Assembly: GCF_001625195.1 (NCBI RefSeq)
Contig: NC_054391.1
Span: 1-64,000 of the forward strand
Length of the DNA: 64,000 nucleotides
From: Drechmeria coniospora
Lineage: Eukaryota > Ascomycota > Sordariomycetes > Hypocreales > Ophiocordycipitaceae
Direction: 5' to 3'
Below, piece after piece: positions 32,592 to 42,400 of this stretch (positions within the stretch are counted from its first letter, which is position 1; the number at the start of each line of letters is the position of its first letter). The position numbers and the translations under genes were made by a program. The notes below the pieces were generated by a model. It did not search any database. It saw only the letters and a list, made by a program, of their open reading frames with translations, and was not told the DNA's origin.

Positions 32592-33212
32592 TTGGCCAAG
32601 ATGAGCTACTTACAAATAAAAAAAAAGATTCGCCAAATGCAATATTTATGCGACAAGCTCCAAAGCACAAATATACGCTGTACGGAACCAGAAAGGCTAG
32701 CATTCCCGACGTTGGCGGCTCGACTAGACGATACAGCGGCCATCCTATTACGGATCCTGTACGACCAGACTACAATCAAAGCGCCGAGTGCGGCTGCCAG
32801 AGCTCTTGCTGATCGATTAAGATCATTTGCGAGCAACCCGAATCCAATCAACAAAACCATTCTCAGGAGGAACTTAACCCTCATTTTTCTAGGTCCTCAA
32901 ATCTCTGCGCTGGATTCCAAGCAGGCTAGATTGAGCAGGACGGCGTTGGGGAACCGATGCAATTACCTGGGTTCTTTAAGCTCCGGTTATGTAGCCCTGT
33001 GGTCGATCAATCTCCCACTATCAGTTTGGGCCGCTGGTGATATGTTAAAGGGCATATTTGACTATCTGGTCCAAGAGTTACGAAAACTACCCATTCCAGT
33101 TTGGCCAGAGCAAGTGACGGCCCTACTGTATGCCTTGAAGTTTGAAGAGCCACTCGCTTCCAACGCCAAGTTTCTCTCATTTAGCGACGGTTTGCTCTCT
33201 TTCGGTTGCTGA
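32592..33212 (+). CDS. Hypothetical protein, 206 residues
   Basis: An intact ORF starting MAKMSYLQIKKKIRQM. Its first 60 residues are basic and likely helical. The middle is Leu/Ala-rich, and a mildly hydrophobic helix lies near residues 135-160 (GYVALWSINLPLSVWAAGDML). An upstream overlapping frame (32366-32812) might supply an exon, but no convincing splice pair was found. No family is recognised. It could be a lineage-specific gene, or a fragment of an older one, given its poor surroundings. Confidence 0.4.
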   Translation: MAKMSYLQIKKKIRQMQYLCDKLQSTNIRCTEPERLAFPTLAARLDDTAAILLRILYDQTTIKAPSAAARALADRLRSFASNPNPINKTILRRNLTLIFLGPQISALDSKQARLSRTALGNRCNYLGSLSSGYVALWSINLPLSVWAAGDMLKGIFDYLVQELRKLPIPVWPEQVTALLYALKFEEPLASNAKFLSFSDGLLSFGC

Positions 33213-35139
33213 ACATTAACCCCAACTGATAGACACATAGACTGTTTCTGTGGCTTTTCTTTAACTAATATGCTCTCCGTAAATAAGGAAATGATCTCAA
33301 CCGATAGTACTCCAAGCTCTGCTGCTTCGGGAAAGAACCACAGGGTAGATGAGCTAGGTGAGAACATCATCCTCTTAAAACATCTCTGGAATAGATTGCT
33401 GACAATGCTGAGAAATAGAAAGACCGACAGCACTTAATTCATCATGAGGAATGGAATGTTGAATCTGATATCGGGGTGACCAGCTTCACCATACTGCCAC
33501 CAGTACAGAGTGTCAGTTATAATAACGCAAGCGATTTGAATACGGCGAGAACGGCTACTGTGGTAAAACTGGATCGCATCCGTAGTGACTGCCTTTATGA
33601 ACGCAGGCCGTCTGCGAAAAGGAGAAGTAGAAAGGGGGATGATGACGTTTACAGATGCAGTTCGTTTGCATTTAGTACATCAAAGTGGTGAAGACTTTAA
33701 GCTGGAAATATAGTTGTGTCCCTCGATTGGGAGAGCCGCATACCAGGCAAGGGCTAACTCGATCGAACGCCTACGAAGGGTCCTAGGCGACTACCTATTC
33801 AAGGAAATGTCAACTAGCTATTGGTGGAGGAACGCGACAACTACCTCTGCAGTTTCCACTTCCAGGACCCCCGGAAAATGTAGTTCTTGCGCGCGCAGTT
33901 CGTCCCCTGACCTCTAGGTGCCTGATGCACACCTCAGGATGCAAGGATGCCCAACAATTACACGGCAGAGGCTGCTGTCGACAAGTTACCCACTCCCTCC
34001 TCGGCGATTGTGACTAAACCTGATTCTCTGGATAAAAGGAGCCGATAGTTGGACCAGGATCACCAAGAGGGGGCCTTTGAGGAGGGCAGCTCCCTTATAG
34101 TGCCCGTTCATTGCTAGGTGTTACACAAGCAGTGCGTCCAATATCCAACAGCCCATCCGACCCACAGAAACTATCTAGCATGGCAGAGGCTCTAACTAAG
34201 GCGCATGTGTTCAAGGCTCTTCACCCGTCAGCTGGTACTCCAACCTCGTGGCGATAGTCACAATGGTCAACCCTTGGTTTTCACCAGTCAGAAATCTCTC
34301 GCATCCTTTGCTGAAGCTGCTGCAGCAGTCCATCATCCAGTGCCCGAGCGATGAAAATGGCGCAGGCGCAGCGGCAGGGAAAACCCCGTCGAATGAATCA
34401 GAGGCCGTCAAGCAGCTTACCTTTAGGGAGAAACACCTCCACGGCCAGCCACCAACCCCTGGGGACAGGGAAGTCAAGCCTTTGCTTGGTCCGTGGCTGG
34501 CGAGCTCGACGTTACTAGAACTAGGTTAATAATGGAAACTGGGTAACAAGCTTTAGGGTGCTTCCCTGTGACAATCCACTGCATTTTTCCATCGTCGTGC
34601 AGACTCCCAGGTCCGGTCACATTGGAGACCTATGGCTTCCCTGAAACAGAATTTGCTGGCATTTGCAAGTCCGTAATACCCAAGCAATGATGTCAGATTT
34701 CAGAACGCAACAAATTTGCGGGTCCAATATCTAGACTTGGCGCCCCAATTGGTAACGAACGGCTCGCTGACCTGTTGACTTGCGGCCATACACCCATGCG
34801 GACGCGACGTAGTTGACTCTCAGAGCGATTCCAAGCACAGTTATGTGTTATTATTGGTGGACTTCCACTGGGGGTAAAGCGACACCATTGGCCTTGTACC
34901 TACGCAGTACTATTCCGGCAGCAGTGGGCTGCTGGTTCACCCATAACAGACAACCAGGCGCACAGGGATCTGATTGAACCAGCAGAATGAAGTCACCAAT
35001 AATATGCAGCATTCGCCACCGCGCTTTACGTCATATGTCTCCTTTATGCTCTTCTTGACAAACATAAATAAGCAGTGCGGGCGGGAACCACAGATAGATA
35101 TTGTGCTAGCCCTCGAATGCTTCCTTCCAACGGACTACG
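33213..35139. other. Gene-poor region, only weak coding traces
   Basis: Short frames at 33476-33917 and 34161-34529 lack recognisable motifs. Around 34161 a start MAEALTKAHVFKALHPSAG is followed by a stop, and in another frame by a plausible but short helix (GQPLVFTSQKSLASFAEAA), so a broken or intron-containing gene is possible. I cannot support a model. Confidence 0.4.
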
Positions 35140-35676
35140 ATGACGCACCAATCATTCGAGAGTTTTCACTCTTCACTTAAAAGGTATACCAATTCCATTG
35201 TCAGACAACATGTGGTTACTAAACCTCGAAGTTATTTTAACTCGCAGACATATTCTGATGCGATGATCCAGTGCATTGGACACGAGTTCAATGTTCACAA
35301 GCTCGTCCTATCTGCTCACTCCGAGTTCTTCGCAACTATGTTCAATGGTACCTGGAAGGTAAGTGCGCATATTCAGATCAGATTTGATATATTTATGATA
35401 GCTACGAAGGAACAATCCGTGGTTGTGCTCAAGGAAGTTGATGAGAGTGTCGTTGAAGCAATACTACGATTCATGTATCACTTCGAGAACACCAACATCA
35501 ACGGTTCTTCCACAATGATCTTTATCGCACAAGTTTACAGTATCGCCGAATAATATATAATTCCATCACTGAAAATTTATGCAGCAGAAAAATTCATTAC
35601 AGCAATCCTTTCGGGTTTCAGTATGGATGACTTAAGTGCCATTCGTGCAATCACGTCAATCACGAAGACCTATTGA
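35140..35676 (+). pseudogene. BTB/POZ-domain protein, interrupted by one in-frame TAA
   Basis: The reading frame starts at ATG 35140. It contains a 51-nt intron (35359-35409, GTAAGT..CGAAG) whose removal joins FNGTWK to EQSVVVLKEVDES, the standard BTB strand/helix junction. The BTB core is clear: SDAMIQCIGHEFNVHKLVLSAHSEFF, then a YSIAE helix. A TAA at 35551-35553 interrupts the helix, and the same frame continues with IIPSLKIYAAEKF, the normal next segment, until a TGA at 35674. A C-to-T change of CAA would create this stop. BTB proteins of this fungal class often act in protein interaction or as Cul3 adaptors. This copy is probably inactive or makes a truncated protein. Confidence 0.78.
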
Positions 35677-36296
35677 AGGGAATATTTTTCTGCAAAAGTT
35701 GCGGGAGCCCGCGTTCCGATTGGAAATATTACAAGTTGAGCGACTGATAGCAAACTTGGTCTTTGCCATATTTTAATGGCAGTATTTCCCTGGGGCATCC
35801 AAATTAGCTGTAATCCAGCTCATGTTCGGTGTGTTATGGCTTTATATGTTGAGTGCAAATGGTATATAAGCGATTCGCGGGCTATGAAGACGCCTCCAAC
35901 ACTAATTCGAATAAATGTGCAGTACCACTAAGCGCCCATCCACTCATTAGGCAAACTAGTGACGCTACTCATCCGCCCACTTCAAAAAGTCTCTGGTCAT
36001 AATTTCGCCATATTCCGGAACACTCCGTGGATCAAGGATGTCCACAGTATGTGAAGCAGTGCTAGGCAGTAACGTCAGCGAGAGCTCTATAATATACACG
36101 TCCACGGCGGGTAGTAATGGTACGTCGTAGGCCCGCCTTCCGTGTTCTCGGAATGTGAAAACCCTTCACAGTTCGGTGGCACCATTAGACGCGGACAAAC
36201 ACAACTCCCCTTCGCCATTTTTGCTTTCGATATTTTCGAACTTTTACATTCATCCCAACCGCTGCGCTCGCATACCGCTCGGAAAACTTCAACGAC
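35677..36296. other. Intergenic stretch between BTB remnant and RBR gene
   Basis: There is no coding evidence on the plus strand. A 149-codon ORF on the opposite strand (36087-36536) overlaps the start of the RBR gene and has no features, so I treat it as incidental. Confidence 0.5.
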
Positions 36297-37690
36297 ATGA
36301 CTGATCGCAACATTGACGACGGGAGTCGTCGGCTCATTCTCCAGCTTCATGTAGAAGATCTCGAGAATCTCCAAAGAAGTCAGAAAGGAAAGCAGAAAGA
36401 AGGCGAGATGTCCGACTTCGATCTTGCTATGGACATGTACATGAACAGCCTTGAGGCGTCTGTAACCCAGCATCACGATTGAAGGATGTGCATTAGCATC
36501 GCTAGAGCTGTCTTCTCCGATGCCCCGGTAATCCAAGTATGCTCAATCGAAGAAGAATGGGCCACGCAGGACCGCGCTATGGCCATGTCCTTCACTCACA
36601 ACAGTGGTACAGTTTCGAATCGCCTCCCCTCCAGTGCTGGCTCTGGCAGCAAAGGCCGGACCAATTCTATTAATGACGACCTCTTTCGGAAGCTCGGACG
36701 CCTGAATCTGTTTTCGGACGGAGCAGAAGCAGATACACACGGCGAGTCTTCCAATTGGACTGTGACTCGGGATCCAGCTCGCAGGGCCGACGGCGAGAAG
36801 ATCGAAACCGAAACTTGCATTTGCTGCGGCGACAAGCATTTGCCCTCGAACCTGTCCAAGGCCCCGTGCTCTCACAATTACTGCAGCGAGTGTATCAATT
36901 CGCTGTTCAAGAGCGCCAGCGTGGACGAGTCGCTATTCCCGCCGCGGTGCTGCTCAATGCTCATCCCTGTCCTTGACAATCTTGAGCTTCTCTCGACAGA
37001 AACCGTGGGGGTATTCAGGGCTAAGCAAATCGAGTTCGGCACCGCGGATCGGACCTACTGCCATCGCCCGGAGTGCTCTACGTTTGTGCCGCCGCAGTTC
37101 ATCAAGGGCGATTTCGCCTTATGCGTTAGGTGCAATGCTAAGACATGTGTCACTTGCAAAAGCGCACAGCACGAGACAAACAATTGTCCCAAGGATAGTA
37201 CTCTACAGGATGTTCTTCGCGTCGCCAAGGAGAATGGCTGGCAGAAGTGCAAGTCTTGCAACCGGCTCGTAGAGCTAAGCAGTGGCTGCTATCACATGAG
37301 TACGTCTCTCTCCCTTATGCCGTGCCTGGATGATCCTGACCTGCCCATCAAGCCTGTTTGTGCCGAGCACAGTTCTGCTACGTCTGCGGTGAAAGGTGGA
37401 AGACCTGCCGCTGTCCGCAGTGGGAGGAGCAACATCTCTTGAATCGAGCTGAGAATATCGTCAATAGGGACCACAGCAACACACAGCTTGGAAGGCAGGG
37501 GCGGGCTGAATTGGTCCGCCGCGCCGCAGCAGACTTGCGGCAGAACCACGAGTGCCTTCACACTCAATGGACCAGTCATGGTGGTGTTCACCAATGCGAG
37601 GAGTGTCATAACAACCTGCCGAATTACATCTATGAATGCCACCAATGCCATATCATGGCGTGCAGACGTTGTCGATTCAACCGCCTGTAA
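36297..37690 (+). pseudogene. RING-IBR-RING (RBR) E3 ubiquitin ligase, one in-frame TGA and one intron
   Basis: The frame starts at ATG 36297 with an N-terminal helix typical of fungal RBR proteins (LILQLHVEDLENLQ, then SDFDLAMDMY). It meets TGA at 36480-36482 and continues in the same frame (RMCISIARAV). Joined across a 53-nt intron (37300-37352, GTACGT, CTGAC branch, CAAG end), it ends at 37690. RING1: CICCGDKHLP..CSHNYCSECI..PPRCC. IBR: YCHRPECSTF..CVRCNAKTCVTC..NNCP. RING2: CKSCNRLVELSSGCYHM joined to TCLCRAQFCYVCG, including the catalytic-type Cys. The enzyme would take ubiquitin from E2 onto RING2 Cys and pass it to a substrate. A CGA-to-TGA transition explains the stop. Alternatively translation may begin at ATG 36486, keeping all three zinc domains. 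Confidence 0.85.
37300..37352 (+). other. Intron in the RBR gene
   Basis: A 53-nt GTACGT..CAAG intron with a CCTGACC branch-like site. Splicing restores the RING2 Cys/His pattern. Confidence 0.85.
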
Positions 37691-37824
37691 GCAACGTCAC
37701 TGGTAGCGACGACAGCCAGTATCGGAGTCTCCGCGTTGGTGTCCGCCGACATGGGATCCATCAGTGGAATTGGGTGCGCTAGGAGGGCGAAGATGCCTGA
37801 AAACTCCCGAATATTCAATGAGTA

Positions 37825-37995
37825 TGTTATGGTATCGGGCTAAGCCCGATATAGGAGAACGGAGGGAACCAAGGGACCCACTAGGAAGAACGCACACAAC
37901 TAGAAGCCCTAGTTGCCAAGTAGTTTTCCCTCCTTCAAGTCTTTGAATAAATATCATTGAGAGTCCTAGAGCAGTCGCCTAGTGACTCCGTAACA
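37825..37995 (+). mobile_element. Solo LTR, 171-bp family, copy 2
   Basis: TGTTATGGTATCGGGC to GTGACTCCGTAACA, 171 bp, with the perfect 5-bp target duplication GAGTA on both sides (37820-37824 and 37996-38000). It lies about 130 bp after the RBR gene. Confidence 0.93.
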
Positions 37996-38162
37996 GAGTA
38001 CTCCGTACTCATAATTATACGAACTGTTTCCTCTATTAATACGATTTTTCGCCTAGCGCCCTACAACGCCCCGCTATAAAAATTTAGTGCCTACGCAGTA
38101 CAAAAAGATACATACGAGTAATTCTACGCATTACAGTAGATAGCTTCTTATGCTATGCGTTC

Positions 38163-38230
38163 CGTATAATATAAGAACGCATAGCATAAGAACGCATAGC
38201 ATAAGAGCGCATAGCATAAGAAGCTATCTT
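38163..38230. repeat. Short tandem repeat, 15-bp unit
   Basis: Three to four copies of AGAACGCATAGCATA. Together with the inverse TATGCTATGCGTTC at about 38150 it can form a hairpin. Confidence 0.85.
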
Positions 38231-38258
38231 GTAGGGTCGATACTATTAACAATGCATA

Positions 38259-38456
38259 TGTTATAATATTAGGCTTTGCCTAATAGAGCTATGTCCTAGG
38301 ATAAAGTCACGTGCTACCACACGTGACTTGTACCCTATGACTAAGCAGGCATTGGAGTATAAGTACTCCAATGCCTAGTACTTCGAGTTAGAGTTCTGTA
38401 GATTTCTTAACTATTTCCGACCACTAGATACTGGTAGTACTAGTGACTCCATAACA
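38259..38456 (+). mobile_element. Solo LTR of the gypsy family
   Basis: A 198-bp copy of the gypsy LTR (compare 10325-10525, opposite strand), TGTTATAATATT to ACTCCATAACA, flanked by a perfect 5-bp target duplication GCATA (38254-38258 and 38457-38461). It lies about 150 bp upstream of the 38608 ORF and could have brought promoter elements. Confidence 0.93.
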
Positions 38457-38607
38457 GCATAGATATTTCTAAAATTGCAGTAAATGCAATAGTAATAGAT
38501 TGGTATCTATAAATAAGGATACTTCCTACTTCTCCTTGCCCAAACTGTTACAGTAGTCAATTAGTTATAACAGCAATCTAGGAGTTACAGAAATACAGCA
38601 GTTCAAA

Positions 38608-39102
38608 ATGGATATTCACTCTATTGTTAACTTGAGCTATTATAGCGGCGGTCCGGCTATTCACAACGGGCCCGGCAGTCACAGCGGTCCCGGCAGTTAC
38701 AGCAGCGGCACGGCTAGTCACAACGGCCCCGGCAGTTACAGCGGTCCCGGCAGCCACAGCAGCGGCCCGGCCAGTCACAACGGGCCCGGCAGTCACAGCA
38801 ACGGCTCGGCTAGTCACAACGGCACCGGCAGTTACAGCGGTCCCGGCAGTCACAGCAGCGGCTCGGCTAGTCACAACGGCACCGGCAGTTACAGCGGTCC
38901 CGGCAGTTACAACAGCGGCCCGGCCAGTCACAACGGTCCCAGCAGTTACAGCAGCGGCTCGGCTAGTCATAGCAGTCCGGGCAGTTACAACGGCCCCGGC
39001 AGTTACAGCAGCGGCCCGGCCAGTCACAACGGTCCCAGCAGTTACAGCAGCGGCTCGGCTAGTTACAACGGCCCTAGCAGTCTATTCCTTATGGTAGGGT
39101 AG
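38608..39102 (+). CDS. Low-complexity Gly/Ser/His/Tyr-repeat protein, 164 residues
   Basis: An ATG in a good context (CAAAATGG) opens a frame that begins MDIHSIVNLSYYSGG and then repeats ASHNGPGSYS and SGPGSHSSG modules of 13 and 19 residues to the end. It would be fully disordered, with regular aromatic (Tyr, His) spacing like phase-separating or structural repeat proteins. No signal peptide is seen. The opposite strand is also open (Ala/Val/Thr-rich), as repeats of a period divisible by three allow, so coding on the plus strand is likely but not proven. No homolog is known to me. Confidence 0.45.
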   Translation: MDIHSIVNLSYYSGGPAIHNGPGSHSGPGSYSSGTASHNGPGSYSGPGSHSSGPASHNGPGSHSNGSASHNGTGSYSGPGSHSSGSASHNGTGSYSGPGSYNSGPASHNGPSSYSSGSASHSSPGSYNGPGSYSSGPASHNGPSSYSSGSASYNGPSSLFLMVG

Positions 39103-39450
39103 GGTCTCGTGAAGCATCTTCCTAACCTTCAGGTGAGTACGTTCGAATATATCTGTGTCCTATCCCTGAAAATCTGCCCGAACTCGGAAACAGGGTTCAA
39201 ACTTGTAGCGGCGGCGGGTACAGTAGCGCGCATTTTCGTAGTGCGCATCTTCTTCAACGGAATGAAACTCCGATCGGAATTCTCTTGTCCACCTTATACC
39301 TATCGTAAAATCACATCCCAAAAGTTTACAAAAGGTCCCACTTAACGCGTCGCGCTATATCGCTCGGATTGAAAAATCCTTTTACTTCAATGCACTATAA
39401 CTTTTTAATATAGTGGCGGAAGAATGCGCTTTTAGTACTGTAATGCTAGG
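39103..39450. other. Spacer between the repeat ORF and the adhesin 3' end
   Basis: A short ORF (39109-39345) shows no features. The rest probably holds the adhesin 3' untranslated region (minus strand). Confidence 0.5.
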
Positions 39451-42400
39451 CTAGGAGAAACCAAAATCAGGAGCCATGGTAGCGTTAGTGCAGCTGTGAA
39501 CAACCTGGCCTCCTTGAATAGGCGTCCCATCACTCCATGCAACTAGTCTGCCGCATGGGTCAAAAATATTAAGACCAAAGCCCCCGCAGTACCCGGACGT
39601 TTCGATATTGTTAGGGTTGACCCATATTATTCTAAAAGGGACATATTCACAGGCCGTCGCCTGATAAAACCTCAATGCACCCGCATTGATCCAAGAGTAA
39701 ACGTCGATGTTGGAATTACTAAAACCGGATACAGCTTCGGGCCCAATCCAAAAATACATGCCACTAATGGCTGGACCAGCTGAAAATTCGTATGTGCCTG
39801 TGACGCTAGGATGAAAGTACCCAATGATCTGCCCGACAACATAGTTTTGCCGGCCCGTTGCTCGTCCGAAAAAGGTACGAGCGACACAACTGTTATCGCC
39901 ATGACCCAAATATGTTGTATTACCGGTGAAGTCAGGCACTGTTCCAGATAAGATCGTAGAAGGCTGAGTATAGCTCGTAATCCAAGATTGTCCGAGACAT
40001 GATGGACTCGTATAGTCACTACAATATTGCGGTATTCTACCCGTAAAAGACTGGGTGTTGCTTGATGATTGAGCAAATTGGTTGTACGCAAACTTGGCTC
40101 CCAAGGCGCAATTTCCAGCATCGCATTGTACGATAGGGCATACTCTAGTTTCATTAAATCCAAATGGTGGCGCTTCAGGTACGCCAGTGCAATCATAAAC
40201 AAAATGACCATCATCGGCGGGTATTGACTCAGGGTATGAGATTAAGTTGTTGTCAGGGGCACGGACGTTGACGGCAAATCCTCCACAGTAACCGGCCCTG
40301 TCTTGATTGTTAGCGTTGACCCATACTACTCTAAAGGGAACATATTCGCAAGCGGTTGCATTATATGCAAATGCATCTCCCTCACTAAGCCAAGCATACG
40401 CTCTCACATTGCCATTATCATAATTGGATATAGCATTGGACCCAAGCCAGATATATGCAGCACCCAGAACTGGTCCCATACTAAATGTGTAGATGCCTGA
40501 CATTTTAGGGTGAAAATAGCCAATCAGTTGCCCGACAACATACTCTTGCCTGCCAGTTGGATTTCCGAAAAATCTATGAGCAACACAGTTTACGTCGGTG
40601 TGGCCTAGTATTGTCGACGAACCAGTAAAATCAGGTACTGAATCCCTTAAAATTTCATTCGCCTGGACATAAGACTGTGCCCAACTTCGACCGAGACAAC
40701 CAGGAGTAGTAAAATCGCCACAAAATATGGGTATTCGCCCAGCTGATGAGTATCTATCAACGGTTGATCGAGCAAATTGATTATACCCATATTTCACACC
40801 CACTCGACATTGAGCACTAGGGCATCCTGTAGCAGCCGATAATGTGGATGAAGGCAATGTGGACGATGGCATAATAACAATAACAGTACCGGTAGACCCA
40901 GTACCGCTCGGTGGTAGGGTGGTGATTGACGTTTGGGTACCTGCTCCGGTACTGGTCGTTGTAGTGTATGGTCCAGTAAAGGTTGGAACAACGATGATGA
41001 CAGTACCAATAGAGCCAGTACCGCTCGGTGACAGCGTCGTGATTGACGTCTGGGTTCCTGTGCCGGTACTTGTGGTGGTAGTATACGGTCCAGTAAATGT
41101 GGATGATGGAACAACGATGATGACAGTACCAATAGAGCCAGTACCGCTCGGTGACAGCGTCGTGATTGACGTCTGGGCTCCTGTGCCGGTACTTGTAGTG
41201 GTAGTATATGGTCCAGTAAATGTGGATGATGGAACAACGATGATGACAGTACCAATAGAGCCAGTACCGCTCGGTGGTAGGGTGGTGATTGACGTTTGGG
41301 TACCTGTTCCGGTACTGGTCGTTGTAGTGTATGGTCCAGTAAATGTTGGAACAACGATGATGACAGTACCAATAGAGTCAGTACCACTCGGTGACAGCGT
41401 CGTGATTGACGTCTGGGTTCCTGTGCCGGTACTTGTGGTGGTAGTATACGGTCCAGTAAATGTGGATGATGGAACAACGATGATGACAGTACCAATAGAG
41501 CCAGTACCGCTCGGTGGTAGGGTGGTGATTGACGTTTGGGTACCTGTTCCGGTACTGGTCGTTGTAGTGTATGGTCCAGTAAATGTTGGAACAACGATGA
41601 TGACAGTACCAATAGAGTCAGTACCACTCGGTGACAGCGTCGTGATTGACGTCTGGGTTCCTGTGCCGGTACTTGTGGTGGTAGTATACGGTCCAGTAAA
41701 TGTGGATGATGGAACAACGATGATGACAGTACCAATAGAGTCAGTACCACTCGGTGACAGCGTCGTGATTGACGTCTGGGTTCCTGTGCCGGTACTTGTG
41801 GTGGTAGTATACGGTCCAGTAAATGTGGATGATGGAACAACGATGATGACAGTACCAATAGAGCCAGTACCGCTCGGTGACAGCGTCGTGATTGACGTCT
41901 GGGTTCCTGTGCCGGTACTTGTAGTGGTAGTATATGGTCCAGTAAATGTGGATGATGGAACAACGATGATGACAGTACCAATAGAGCCAGTACCGCTCGG
42001 TGGTAGGGTGGTGATTGACGTTTGGGTACCTGTTCCGGTACTGGTCGTTGTAGTGTATGGTCCAGTAAATGTTGGAACAACGATAATGACAGTACCAATA
42101 GAGCCAGTACCGCTCGGTGACAGCGTCGTGATTGACGTCTGGGTTCCTGTACCGGTACTGGTCATTGTAATATATGGTCCAGTAAATATGGATGTAGGGC
42201 GAACGGTAACAATAATTCTTGTAGGGCAGTTACCAATACATCCAGCGGATGGTAAAATAGTGCTAATTCCCGATGTCGGTCCCGTAGTAGATTCTGTAAT
42301 AATACCTGTTGTGCTAATGGTTACAATAAGCCTTGTCGGACAGTTACCTATACATCCGGCTGAAGGTGGTACCGTACTTGTGCCAGCTGTTGGTCCGTAG

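Noticed and set aside
40794..42098. 434-codon minus-strand ORF in another frame of adhesin block D
   Set aside because: It is a frame shadow of the repeat (Leu/His/Arg-rich) that lies wholly inside the real gene.
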